From: Desulfobulbaceae bacterium
GTDB lineage: Bacteria; Desulfobacterota; Desulfobulbia; Desulfobulbales; Desulfocapsaceae
Assembly: GCA_031287565.1 (NCBI GenBank)
Contig: JAITSS010000030.1
Location: forward strand, 1-64,000
DNA: 64,000 bases
Direction: 5' to 3'
Below, one piece after another: positions 35,116-43,620 of this stretch (position 1 is its first letter; every line of letters starts with the position of its first letter). Under the pieces are notes generated by a model that saw nothing but the letters and a program-made list of their open reading frames with translations, searched no databases and was not told where the DNA came from. The position numbers and the translations under genes are program-made.

Positions 35116-35532
35116 ATGGGTTTTGAAGCTTTTCTCTACCGCGACACCATCATCTGGATCGCCTCTTTTCTCCTCGGTGGTCTGGCCTTCGCTCTTGGCC
35201 CCATCGCCATCGTCTATTTGCTGATGCCGCTAGAAACACGCCAAATTGTCGGCAAGACAAAATGGCCTGTGGAATGCGGCATGGATCCAATCGGAGACAG
35301 TTGGATTCGCTACGGTGTGGTCTACTATCTGTACGCTCTGATATTCCTCGCTTTTGACGTGGATGTGCTCTTCCTTTTCCCCGTTGCTCTGGTTTACGAC
35401 AGTCAGACCTTCGCCGGTTCAGCCCGCGATTTCATCGAAGTTGTCATGTTTGTCGGCATCTTGGCCCTAGCAGTAGTTTACGCATGGATTAAGGGAGTGT
35501 TCAAGTGGGAACGAAAGACATACCAACAGTAA
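35116..35532 (+). CDS. nuoA: NADH-quinone oxidoreductase subunit A
   Basis: A 138-residue membrane subunit of complex I with three spans (first: [19 protein letters not shown]). The conserved loop [20 protein letters not shown] is the family signature and is followed by [19 protein letters not shown]. An AGGACA ribosome-binding site precedes the ATG. It is the first gene of the nuo operon and overlaps nuoB by 28 bases. Confidence 0.96.
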   Translation: MGFEAFLYRDTIIWIASFLLGGLAFALGPIAIVYLLMPLETRQIVGKTKWPVECGMDPIGDSWIRYGVVYYLYALIFLAFDVDVLFLFPVALVYDSQTFAGSARDFIEVVMFVGILALAVVYAWIKGVFKWERKTYQQ

Positions 35533-36041
35533 AGGATGGAGTGCCCTCCTCCATCGTCCAGTTCGCCGTAGTGGATCAGGTTATTAACCTCTGCCGCGTG
35601 AATTCGCTCTGGCCGGTAACATTCGGCATCGCCTGTTGCGCCATTGAGATGATGGCGACTGGTTGCGCTCGCTTCGATATGTCACGGCTCGGCGCGGAAG
35701 TTTTTCGTCCTTCACCGCGTCAGGCCGATCTGATGATTGTCGCCGGAACAATCACCAAAAAAGCGCAACCTTGGATAAAAACGCTGTATGACCAAATGCC
35801 AGAACCAAAATGGGTTATGGCGCTTGGTAACTGCGCCATCTCTGGCGGACCTTTCGCCTTCGACGGCCAGTACAGCATCGTTTTGGGCGCGGATACATTT
35901 TTACCTGTAGATGTGTATGTGCCTGGTTGTCCGCCTCGGCCCGAAGGATTACTTCAAGGCATTATAGAATTAGAACACAAGGTTTCAGGCTGGAAACGTT
36001 GGAAAGACCCTGAAGCAAAACCGGAAATGATTACCGGCTAA
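35505..36041 (+). CDS. nuoB: NADH-quinone oxidoreductase subunit B
   Basis: A 178-residue subunit that carries cluster N2, the last Fe-S cluster before quinone. Ligands are the tandem Cys in [14 protein letters not shown] (residues 44-45), Cys110 in [10 protein letters not shown], and Cys142 in [12 protein letters not shown]. The start is GTG at 35505, which overlaps the nuoA end; the protein begins [11 protein letters not shown]. The length and motifs are normal. Confidence 0.96.
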   Translation: MGTKDIPTVKDGVPSSIVQFAVVDQVINLCRVNSLWPVTFGIACCAIEMMATGCARFDMSRLGAEVFRPSPRQADLMIVAGTITKKAQPWIKTLYDQMPEPKWVMALGNCAISGGPFAFDGQYSIVLGADTFLPVDVYVPGCPPRPEGLLQGIIELEHKVSGWKRWKDPEAKPEMITG

Positions 36042-36102
36042 TCATGAGGGATGTTCGGGACGCGCGACGATTGCCGCACCAACAAACATAGAGGCTGTAC
36101 AC

Positions 36103-36648
36103 ATGATCCGAACTAATATCTTAAATTCTTTGCGAGCGCTTTTTCCCGAAGCAGACACTGTTGTGGAAACGCCGCCACCGCCTACGCCAGAAGAGGAAAG
36201 TGGCGAGAAAAAAAAAGCGGGGAAAGCCGCTAAACCCGCGCCGAGAGTAAATGGCATGTTGGAGCGCGATTATACAGTACATGGCTACCATATAGATGCG
36301 CAGGTATCACCTGAACAATTATTGAATGCGGTTACTATTCTTGACCAGCAGCAGTTTTTTCTCGAAACGATAACCGGAGTGGACTGGATAGACGACCAAC
36401 AACTGGAAGCGGTTTACGATTTCAGTCATTATGGTTTTGAACCGTGCCGCGTGGTTATCCGAGTCAGAATACCAAGAGATAATCCCAAATTACCGACCAT
36501 AAGCGGGATTTATCAGGGCGCGAATTGGCATGAACGCGAAACGTTTGAATTTTTCGGCATAGTCTTTGAAGGACATCCGCATTTGGTGCCGCTACTGTTG
36601 CCGGAAGATGCGGATTATCATCCCTTACTGAAGGATTTCAAGGCATGA
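36103..36648 (+). CDS. nuoC: NADH-quinone oxidoreductase subunit C with Pro/Lys-rich N-terminal insertion
   Basis: A 181-residue peripheral-arm subunit. The conserved C-terminal half has GANWHERETFEFFGIVFEGH and LVPLLLPEDADYHPLLKDF. Residues 1-50 carry an unusual linker (TPEEESGEKKKAGKAAKPAP) before the start of the NuoC fold at about residue 55 (YHIDAQVSPEQLLNAVTIL). The family usually lacks this insertion. The ATG overlaps none; a 61-base spacer precedes it, and its stop overlaps nuoD by 4 bases. Confidence 0.92.
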   Translation: MIRTNILNSLRALFPEADTVVETPPPPTPEEESGEKKKAGKAAKPAPRVNGMLERDYTVHGYHIDAQVSPEQLLNAVTILDQQQFFLETITGVDWIDDQQLEAVYDFSHYGFEPCRVVIRVRIPRDNPKLPTISGIYQGANWHERETFEFFGIVFEGHPHLVPLLLPEDADYHPLLKDFKA

Positions 36649-37763
36649 GCAAGCCCATTCAGTTACCCTCGGACGAGACTTTCGTTCTGAACGTCGGGCC
36701 ACAGCATCCCGCCACACACGGAGTGTTGCGGATCAAGATGCGGATGGATGGCGAGTACGTCAGCGAAGCCGAAACGGTTATAGGTTATATCCATCGTATG
36801 CACGAGAAAATGGGTGAACTGAAAACCTATCAGCAATTTCTGATGAATCTTAGTCGGCTTGATTATCTAGGCGCGCTGGGCTATTGCCACGGTCATGTCT
36901 TGGTTGTCGAAAAAGCTGGCGGTATCCAAGTCCCCGAACGAGCGGAGTATATCCGTGTCATAACGGTCGAGCTGAACCGCATTGCATCGCACCTGTTTGG
37001 CGTCGGTTCCTACATTATGGATTTGGGTGGTTTTTCCCCTCTCATGTATATGCTTCAGGATCGAGAATACATACTCGACATGCTGGAAGCTGTCACTGGT
37101 GCGCGTCTTACGTACTGTTATTATCGATTCGGTGGATTATACAATGATATTGATGATACTTTCATTGCCCGCGCCCGCGCCTTTATCCCACGTTGCCGGG
37201 AATCACTGAAAAAATACCACAAGTTAGTAACTGAAAATATCATTTTCCGTAAACGACTTGAAGGTAATGCGTATTTATCGCAAGAGATATGCCGCAAATA
37301 CGGCGCGACCAGCGCGGTCGCTCGCGGTTCAGGCATCAACTATGATGTCCGCAAAAACGAGCCATATTCAGTTTATCCGGAATTTGATTTTGATGTGCCG
37401 GTTTTCACCGAAGGCGATTCGATGGCGCGGTACAAGGTGAAGATGGCTGAAATCGAACAGTCACTGCGAATCATTGAACAGGGCTTGGACAAACTGCCTG
37501 GCGGCCCGATTATGGCCGAGAAAGCGCCGAAAAATATCAAGCTCCCAGTTGGGGATTATTATCAAGCGGTGGAAGCCGCTAAAGGAAGTTTTGGTATTCG
37601 GTTGGTAAGCGATGGGTCGAAGAATCCGTATCGTTTGAAATTGAGATCGCCGTCGTACTCCAACATGAGTCTCTTTGATGAGGCATGTCGCGGGCTGATG
37701 ATCATGGACGCCATGGCTTTTTTTGGTAGTCTTGATCTGGTTGTGCCGGAAATTGATCGTTAA
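36645..37763 (+). CDS. nuoD: NADH-quinone oxidoreductase subunit D
   Basis: A 372-residue subunit forming the quinone pocket with NuoB. It begins FVLNVGPQHPATHGVLRIKM, the canonical start, with GYIHRMHEKMGELKTYQQ and VITVELNRIASHLFGVGSYI. The quinone-binding His/Tyr region lies in the first 100 residues. The C-terminus SPSYSNMSLFDEACRG and VVPEIDR fits. NuoC and NuoD are separate, not fused. The 18-base gap to nuoH shows continued operon organisation. Confidence 0.96.
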   Translation: MSKPIQLPSDETFVLNVGPQHPATHGVLRIKMRMDGEYVSEAETVIGYIHRMHEKMGELKTYQQFLMNLSRLDYLGALGYCHGHVLVVEKAGGIQVPERAEYIRVITVELNRIASHLFGVGSYIMDLGGFSPLMYMLQDREYILDMLEAVTGARLTYCYYRFGGLYNDIDDTFIARARAFIPRCRESLKKYHKLVTENIIFRKRLEGNAYLSQEICRKYGATSAVARGSGINYDVRKNEPYSVYPEFDFDVPVFTEGDSMARYKVKMAEIEQSLRIIEQGLDKLPGGPIMAEKAPKNIKLPVGDYYQAVEAAKGSFGIRLVSDGSKNPYRLKLRSPSYSNMSLFDEACRGLMIMDAMAFFGSLDLVVPEIDR

Positions 37764-37781
37764 TCGACCTGTGGGGACTTT

Positions 37782-38777
37782 ATGAGTCTGACATTATTCA
37801 ACGTTCTAGCGGCCGTCATCATCATAGTGGCTTTTGTCGCACTGAATGCCGCGTATCTGGTCTGGGCCGAACGTCGTGGGGCGGGGCGCATCCAACGACG
37901 ACCAGGCCCGAACATCAACGGACCATTCGGCTTATTTCAGCCACCGCTTGACGGTCTGAAGCTGATGGCCAAACAATTGCTCATCCCCAATAATACCGAT
38001 AAGGCGGTTTTCATCACTGCGCCGGTTTTGGCTATGTTCCCAGCCATCATGAGTTTTGTCACCATTCCCTTTAGTGACATTCTCGTCGCCCATAATATCA
38101 ATATCGGTTTGTTGTGCGTATTTGCTTTTGCCTCCATGGGCGGCATGTCGTTGTTTTTTGCCGGCTGGAGTTCTCGCAACAAGTACGCCATGATGGCGGC
38201 AGTCCGCGCAGTATCGCAATCGGTTGCCTATGAGATACCGATGCTTATCACCGTCATTACCGTTGTGATGATCAGTGGTAGTCTTGACCTGCGCGAGATC
38301 GTCCGCCAGCAAAGTGGAAATTTCCTTCACTGGAATATCTTTCCACTCCTCGGCAATTCGCACAATTTGCTCATGCCGTTTTCATTTCTCATCTTCTTCA
38401 TCTGCTCTTTGGCTGAAACAAATCGCGCTCCTTTCGACTTAGGAGAGGCGGAAAGCGAACTGGTCGCTGGTTATCATATTGAATATGGCAGTATGGGTTT
38501 CGGTCTGTTCTTTATGGGCGAATATGCCAATATCGTTGTCGGCGCCAGTTTGGCCACATTGTTATTCTTGGGCGGTTGGGCCTGTCCTTTCGGGCTGTTT
38601 CCCGGAGTGTGGTGGTTCTTGATTAAGGTTTATGCGCTCATAGCTACGGTCATCTGGATACGATGGACCTTTCCGCGCACCACAATATACAGCCTGCTCA
38701 ATCTCTCGTGGAAAGTATTGATTCCTTTGTCACTCTTTAACCTCCTGCTTACTGCGGGACTACTGAAGGTGTTTTGA
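37782..38777 (+). CDS. nuoH: NADH-quinone oxidoreductase subunit H
   Basis: A 331-residue, eight-span subunit that joins the two arms and lines the quinone tunnel. Landmarks are AERRGAGRIQRRPGPNINGP, GLFQPPLDGLKLMAKQ, and SLAETNRAPFDLGEAESELV (conserved acidic residues), then HIEYGSMGFGLFFMGEYANI. It overlaps nuoI by 4 bases. Confidence 0.96.
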   Translation: MSLTLFNVLAAVIIIVAFVALNAAYLVWAERRGAGRIQRRPGPNINGPFGLFQPPLDGLKLMAKQLLIPNNTDKAVFITAPVLAMFPAIMSFVTIPFSDILVAHNINIGLLCVFAFASMGGMSLFFAGWSSRNKYAMMAAVRAVSQSVAYEIPMLITVITVVMISGSLDLREIVRQQSGNFLHWNIFPLLGNSHNLLMPFSFLIFFICSLAETNRAPFDLGEAESELVAGYHIEYGSMGFGLFFMGEYANIVVGASLATLLFLGGWACPFGLFPGVWWFLIKVYALIATVIWIRWTFPRTTIYSLLNLSWKVLIPLSLFNLLLTAGLLKVF

Positions 38778-39217
38778 TGATTCGCTATTTCCAAGAAATA
38801 TTCTCAGGTTTATGGAGTTTGTTTGTGGGAATGAGCATTTCCTTTAAGGAATTCATCTCTCCGGTGGTCACGGTTGAGTATCCCTACGAAACCTTGACCA
38901 TGTCTGATCGATTCCGTGGACATATTGATTTGGTTCCGGACGAGAATGGCTCTCCCAAATGTGTGTTGTGTATGGCGTGCGAACGCGCTTGTCCCTCCGG
39001 ATGTATCACCATTGAAGGAGAGAAGAAAGAAGGCGAGAAGAAAAAATCGCTTACACTCTACAAACTTGATTTTACCCGTTGTTCATTATGTGGTTGTTGT
39101 GTGGAAGCCTGCAATTTCGATGCCATAGACTTTTCCAAAGAATACAATCTGGCGAGCACTCGTAAGGAAGATTACTATTTCGACCTTCTCAAACGACTTC
39201 AGGAGAAACGGCAATGA
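38774..39217 (+). CDS. nuoI: NADH-quinone oxidoreductase subunit I
   Basis: A 147-residue ferredoxin-like subunit with clusters N6a and N6b. The ligand motifs are CVLCMACERACPSGCITIEG and CSLCGCCVEACNFDAID. A short KKEGEKKKS insertion lies between them. It hands electrons to NuoB. The stop overlaps nuoJ by 4 bases. Confidence 0.95.
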   Translation: MMIRYFQEIFSGLWSLFVGMSISFKEFISPVVTVEYPYETLTMSDRFRGHIDLVPDENGSPKCVLCMACERACPSGCITIEGEKKEGEKKKSLTLYKLDFTRCSLCGCCVEACNFDAIDFSKEYNLASTRKEDYYFDLLKRLQEKRQ

Positions 39218-39738
39218 CCCCATCTCTTTTCAGCGCCGATGGACTAGTCGGTATAATTTTTCTCCTCATGCTGGCTGCGACACTAGTTGGAGCGATTGTT
39301 GTTGTTACAGCTAAACGTCTTGTTCGCGCCCTTGCTGGATTGATTGTTTGTTTCGTCGGCGTGGCCTCCATGTATTTTTATCTCAATTCGCCTTTTGTCT
39401 CGATGATGCAGATTTTAATCTATGTCGGGGCAATCGCCGTGACCATTGCTTTTGCTATCATGTTTGCCGATCCGGAAGGCAAAGAGCAAAAGAATCATGG
39501 CAATCTTTTAAGTGGACCAGTCGGTTTTTGTTGTGCGACGCTTGTTACCTTCGGTCTTGCTGCTTTGGCATTAAGCGCCAATTGGATACCATTCGCCAAA
39601 ATCAATGATGGCAGCGTAAAAGAAGTTGGCACGCAATTACTGACTACGCATGCCATGGTCTTTGAACTCGTTTCCGTACTACTGCTCATCGCCATACTTG
39701 GCGCTCTGGTCATCGCTAGAGAAGGGAGGAGGAACTGA
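39214..39738 (+). CDS. nuoJ: NADH-quinone oxidoreductase subunit J
   Basis: A 174-residue membrane subunit with five spans (DGLVGIIFLLMLAATLVGAI first) and the conserved pattern LVRALAGLIVCFVGVASMYF. The MQILIYVGAIAVTIAFAIMF stretch contains the pi-bulge helix region. Stop and nuoK start share one base (39738). Confidence 0.94.
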   Translation: MTPSLFSADGLVGIIFLLMLAATLVGAIVVVTAKRLVRALAGLIVCFVGVASMYFYLNSPFVSMMQILIYVGAIAVTIAFAIMFADPEGKEQKNHGNLLSGPVGFCCATLVTFGLAALALSANWIPFAKINDGSVKEVGTQLLTTHAMVFELVSVLLLIAILGALVIAREGRRN

Positions 39739-40064
39739 TGGAGATTCTGACTCTGTACAACAATTTGACGACATATTTATTGCTGGCAGCCGTTTTGTTT
39801 GGGTTAGGTATGTATGGTTTTATCACCAGGCGCGATTTTATCGGTATGCTAATTTCCGCTGAAATGATTTTGAATGCCGCCTCGCTCAATTTCATGGCAT
39901 TCAACCGTTTCCTGTCGCCTGACCCCGCCACAGGTCAGATATTCACTCTATTCATCATGGCGATTGCCGCAGCTGAAGCGGCGATTGGTCTCAGTCTTGT
40001 TGTCGCGGTTTATCGTTACTATCGGTCGATTGATTGCCAAGATGTAACGAAACTTCAAGGATAA
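39738..40064 (+). CDS. nuoK: NADH-quinone oxidoreductase subunit K
   Basis: A 108-residue, three-span subunit. Conserved Glu residues on helices 2 and 3 lie in LISAEMILNAASLNFMAFNR and IMAIAAAEAAIGLSLVVAVY. It is an MrpC homologue and contributes a proton channel element. A 13-base gap precedes the first antiporter-like gene. Confidence 0.95.
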   Translation: MEILTLYNNLTTYLLLAAVLFGLGMYGFITRRDFIGMLISAEMILNAASLNFMAFNRFLSPDPATGQIFTLFIMAIAAAEAAIGLSLVVAVYRYYRSIDCQDVTKLQG

Positions 40065-40077
40065 GGAACTTTTACGC

Positions 40078-41562
40078 ATGGAAACCGGTACAGTAGTCAG
40101 CGCTCCTTCCCTGCTATTCGCCCTATTGGTGCCGCTTATCGGCTCGATTGGGGTCATGCTCAACGGCAAAAAAGAAAATCGTCGCGAAGCAATTTCCTCC
40201 ATCGCATCAGTGATTCTTTTAGCCATAGTATGCTCGCTAATTCCGGATGTTCTGTCGGGCAAAACGTTGCGGCTGGAGATGTTTCATTTGCTACCCGGCG
40301 TGTCCGTCACGCTACGTGCGGACGGCATGTCGATGATTTTCGCGCTGGTCGCTTCTTCTTTGTGGACAATTGCTGTCTACTACTCCATGGGTTATATGCG
40401 CACCCTGCATGAACACGCTCAGACGCGCTTCAATGCTTGTTTCGCTTTAGCAATTTTTGGGGCCATCGGTGTCGCTTTTTCGGACAACCTGTTCACAATG
40501 TACCTGTTCTACGAGATCGTTTCGATCTGCACATATCCCCTGGTTGCACACCATCAAGATGAGGAAGGGTACAGTGGAGCGCAGAAGTACATCGTGTATT
40601 TGACCACCACGGCCAAAGCATTACTTCTGCCAGCGATGATTCTAATCTATGTGCTAACCGGCACATTGGATTTCCCAACCAACATCAAAACCGGAATTTT
40701 CCCGGCAGACAGCAATCAATGTCTGGTGACACTGTTATATATCTTCTGCCTGTGCGGATTTGCGAAAAACGGCATCATGCCATTCCACCATTGGCTTCCT
40801 GGCGCAATGGTCGCGCCCACACCGGTTTCCGCCCTGCTCCATGCCGTCGCCGTTGTTAAAGTCGGCGTCTTCTGCACGACAAGGACGATGCTGTACATAT
40901 TCGGCGTCGATACCATGGATGCCTTTAATCTCGGAATTCCGACCGCATATTTTGTCGGATTCACCATTATCATGGCGTCCGTGATCGCTCTGAGCAAAGA
41001 CAACCTGAAAGCGCGGTTGGCGTATTCGACGGTCAGTCAGCTTTCCTACATCATCATGGGCGTGGCTCTTTTGACACCCAGCGGCATTGAGGGCGGCTTG
41101 ATTCACATCGTCAATCACGCCTTTTCTAAGATCACACTGTTCTTTTGCGCCGGCGCGATCTACGTCGCCGCCCATAAGAAATTTATTTCCGAGCTGGATG
41201 GCTTGGGGAAAACGATGCCCTTTACTTTCGCTGCCTTTGCAATCGCTTCGCTGTCTATGATTGGCGCGCCGCCTGTGGCTGGTTTTATAACAAAGTGGGA
41301 TTTGCTTGTCGGTTCGGTGCAGGCGCACCAAATCGGAATCCTGCTGATTCTCATCACAAGCACATTGCTCAATGCCGCTTATTTCGCGCCGGTGACATAT
41401 CGCGCCTTCTTCGGCAAACGAGCGGCGACGGAACCTTTTACCGGTATTAAAGAAGCGCCTCTGAGTATGCTTATTCCGATACTCATTGCTTGTACAATTT
41501 CTGTCCTGATTGGTATTTTTCCCAATTTCATGTTGCAATTTGTCAAGGCGGTGATCGGATGA
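40078..41562 (+). CDS. MrpD/NuoL-like proton-translocating subunit
   Basis: A 494-residue, about 14-span antiporter-like subunit in the position of nuoL. Markers are TMYLFYEIVSICTYPLVAHH (conserved Glu on helix 5), then GFAKNGIMPFHHWLPGAMVA and PTPVSALLHAVAVVKVGVFC (conserved Lys helix 7-8 region), and LARLAYSTVSQLSYIIMGVA-like segments (KARLAYSTVSQLSY). It lacks the long C-terminal lateral helix of canonical NuoL (about 600 residues), and resembles MrpD-type proteins. It overlaps the next gene by 4 bases. Confidence 0.82.
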   Translation: METGTVVSAPSLLFALLVPLIGSIGVMLNGKKENRREAISSIASVILLAIVCSLIPDVLSGKTLRLEMFHLLPGVSVTLRADGMSMIFALVASSLWTIAVYYSMGYMRTLHEHAQTRFNACFALAIFGAIGVAFSDNLFTMYLFYEIVSICTYPLVAHHQDEEGYSGAQKYIVYLTTTAKALLLPAMILIYVLTGTLDFPTNIKTGIFPADSNQCLVTLLYIFCLCGFAKNGIMPFHHWLPGAMVAPTPVSALLHAVAVVKVGVFCTTRTMLYIFGVDTMDAFNLGIPTAYFVGFTIIMASVIALSKDNLKARLAYSTVSQLSYIIMGVALLTPSGIEGGLIHIVNHAFSKITLFFCAGAIYVAAHKKFISELDGLGKTMPFTFAAFAIASLSMIGAPPVAGFITKWDLLVGSVQAHQIGILLILITSTLLNAAYFAPVTYRAFFGKRAATEPFTGIKEAPLSMLIPILIACTISVLIGIFPNFMLQFVKAVIG

Positions 41563-41810
41563 TAGTGAACCTGATTGAATTTCTGAGGACGCGGCCAAAG
41601 CTACTTAGTCGCTGTGGGTATGGGATTGTGGCGGCAATTGTGATTTGGAGCCTGATCGTTATAGATAGGCAACATGTGCATAGTTTGCTTGAAAAAATCC
41701 CAGGATTCTGGTCGTTTTTTACAATTATCTCCGCCTTAGTTTTACTAATTCTGGCACTGGCATGGGCGAAAACCGGCATCGAAACGAACGAGGATTACTA
41801 TGACCGGTAA
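41559..41810 (+). CDS. Small two-span membrane protein in the nuo operon
   Basis: An 83-residue protein whose start overlaps the upstream antiporter gene by 4 bases and whose end overlaps the next by 11, so it is clearly co-translated. Two hydrophobic segments (GIVAAIVIWSLIVI at 22-35 and FFTIISALVLLILALAW at 53-69) flank an Arg/His-rich linker, and the C-terminus is acidic (TNEDYYDR). It does not match a standard complex I subunit. It may be an accessory subunit linking the two MrpD-like proteins. Confidence 0.65.
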   Translation: MIVNLIEFLRTRPKLLSRCGYGIVAAIVIWSLIVIDRQHVHSLLEKIPGFWSFFTIISALVLLILALAWAKTGIETNEDYYDR

Positions 41811-43596
41811 CTGCGGCTTTCTCCATCCATCACTGATTCTGCTTGTGGGCGCGGCATTGTTGCCCCTTATTCGCGACCCGTTCCGCAAGCCTTATCTTCT
41901 GCTGATCCCGATTTTGGCTTTTCTGGATGTGGTGTTTCTCAATGCCAATCCCGGAACCTATGGTGTTGTGCAATTCATGGGCGACTGGACGCTTACTTTT
42001 GGTCGCGTGGACAGTCTATCCAGCGTTTTCGCTTTCATCATGGCATTAATGGCCATTATTGGCACACTCTATGGCCTGCATGTTGATGACCCCTGGCAGC
42101 ATGTTGCCGCTTGGTTTTACGTGGCTGGTTCACTTGGCGTCATCTATAGCGGCGACTACTTAGTTCTGTTCCTGTTTTGGGAAATGATGGCATTCGCCTC
42201 GACTTTCCTCATTTGGTTCAACCCAGATAAAGATAGTTTGGCGGCCGGTTATCGCTATTTACTGGTGCATACCTTTGGCGGAGTCATCCTTCTTTTAGGA
42301 TTTGTTCTGCGATATCAAGCAACGGGAGATTTTTCTTTCGTCCAACTCAGTGAACAGCACACCAACCTTTCGACATGGTTGATCATGGCTGGCTTGATGC
42401 TGAATGCCGCAGTGCCGCCATTGCATTCTTGGTTACCCGACGCTTATAGCAAAGCCACAATCACTGGCGCGGTTTTTATGTGCGCGTTTACAACAAAAAC
42501 CGCTGTCTATACGTTGGCGCGCGCTTTCGCCGGTTTTGATATTTTGATCTACCTCGGCGTATTTATGGCTATTTTCGGCATAATTTACGCCTTAAAAGAA
42601 AACGACATCCGTCGATTGCTTGGTTGGGAGATCATCAGCCAGGTTGGTTATATGGTCGCGGGCGTCGGCATCGGCACCGCGCTGGCGATAAACGGAACAG
42701 CGGCGCACGCCTTTGCGCACATTCTCTACAAAGGTCTGCTGTTCATGACCGCTGGCGCGGTCATCAAAGCGACGGGAACGAGCAAATTTACCGAACTTGG
42801 CGGATTGTACAAAAGAATGCCCATGACCATGCTTTTCCTCCTGGTCGGCGCGGTCTCGGTTTCCGGTTTTCCGTTCTTCTCAGGTTTTGTCAGTAAATCA
42901 ATGATAATTTCCGCAGGCTTTGAAGAACATTTACCACTGGTGGGCTTTGCATTGATGATGGTCTCCGCAGGTACTTTTTTGGTGGCTGGATTGCGTTTGC
43001 CAAATCTCATCTTTTTCGGCGACTTCAAGGGGAAACAAGAATCGTATAATCAAGCGGCTGAACCGACTTGGAATATGACTATGGCTATGGCGACGGCATC
43101 CATTCTGTGTTTCCTCTTTGGCACATTTTATCCAATGCTCTATGCCATGTTGCCGAATGCTGGAGTCGTTTATCAACCTTACAGTAGTTACCACATGGCC
43201 GAAACTTTACAGGTTTTGGCGTGCACAGCTCTGGTTTACGCATTTATCAAAGACCGCATCGGCGCAAAAGCCAATACCATGCTTGATCTTGACTGGGTGT
43301 ATCGTCGAGGCGGCCGTGGATTTCTATGGCTGGCGAGCAAACCCTTGCAAGCAATAGACACGGCCTGGGGAGAAGCATATCGCGTCATTGGCTTGATGCC
43401 CCTAATGCTTGTCTCGCGCTTCTGGGCGTGGTTTGACTGGCACGGTATTGATGGCGTAGTTGATGGAACCGCTCGTGGCGTTCGTGGTCTGGGTCAGCGG
43501 ATAAGCTGCGGCTTTCAGCGCGGCCAGATTCAGTATTCGCTGTTTTTCACAATAACTTTTGCCGCATTGGCTCTATTGGCCTTTGTTTGGCTTTAA
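41800..43596 (+). CDS. Second MrpD-like (Na+/H+ antiporter D) subunit
   Basis: A 598-residue antiporter-like protein with about 15-16 membrane spans. The core matches the proton-channel family: FLFWEMMAFASTFLIWFNPD (Glu helix), PPLHSWLPDAYSKATITGAV (channel helix), FTTKTAVYTLARAF (conserved Lys), and GYMVAGVGIGTALAINGTAA. An extended C-terminal region of about 150 residues follows (LDWVYRRGGRGFLWLASKP and two further hydrophobic segments). Along with the preceding MrpD-like gene, it replaces canonical NuoL and adds an extra pumping module. Confidence 0.8.
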   Translation: MTGNCGFLHPSLILLVGAALLPLIRDPFRKPYLLLIPILAFLDVVFLNANPGTYGVVQFMGDWTLTFGRVDSLSSVFAFIMALMAIIGTLYGLHVDDPWQHVAAWFYVAGSLGVIYSGDYLVLFLFWEMMAFASTFLIWFNPDKDSLAAGYRYLLVHTFGGVILLLGFVLRYQATGDFSFVQLSEQHTNLSTWLIMAGLMLNAAVPPLHSWLPDAYSKATITGAVFMCAFTTKTAVYTLARAFAGFDILIYLGVFMAIFGIIYALKENDIRRLLGWEIISQVGYMVAGVGIGTALAINGTAAHAFAHILYKGLLFMTAGAVIKATGTSKFTELGGLYKRMPMTMLFLLVGAVSVSGFPFFSGFVSKSMIISAGFEEHLPLVGFALMMVSAGTFLVAGLRLPNLIFFGDFKGKQESYNQAAEPTWNMTMAMATASILCFLFGTFYPMLYAMLPNAGVVYQPYSSYHMAETLQVLACTALVYAFIKDRIGAKANTMLDLDWVYRRGGRGFLWLASKPLQAIDTAWGEAYRVIGLMPLMLVSRFWAWFDWHGIDGVVDGTARGVRGLGQRISCGFQRGQIQYSLFFTITFAALALLAFVWL

Positions 43597-43620
43597 TTGA
43601 TTTTCAAAGGTTATCTCGTG

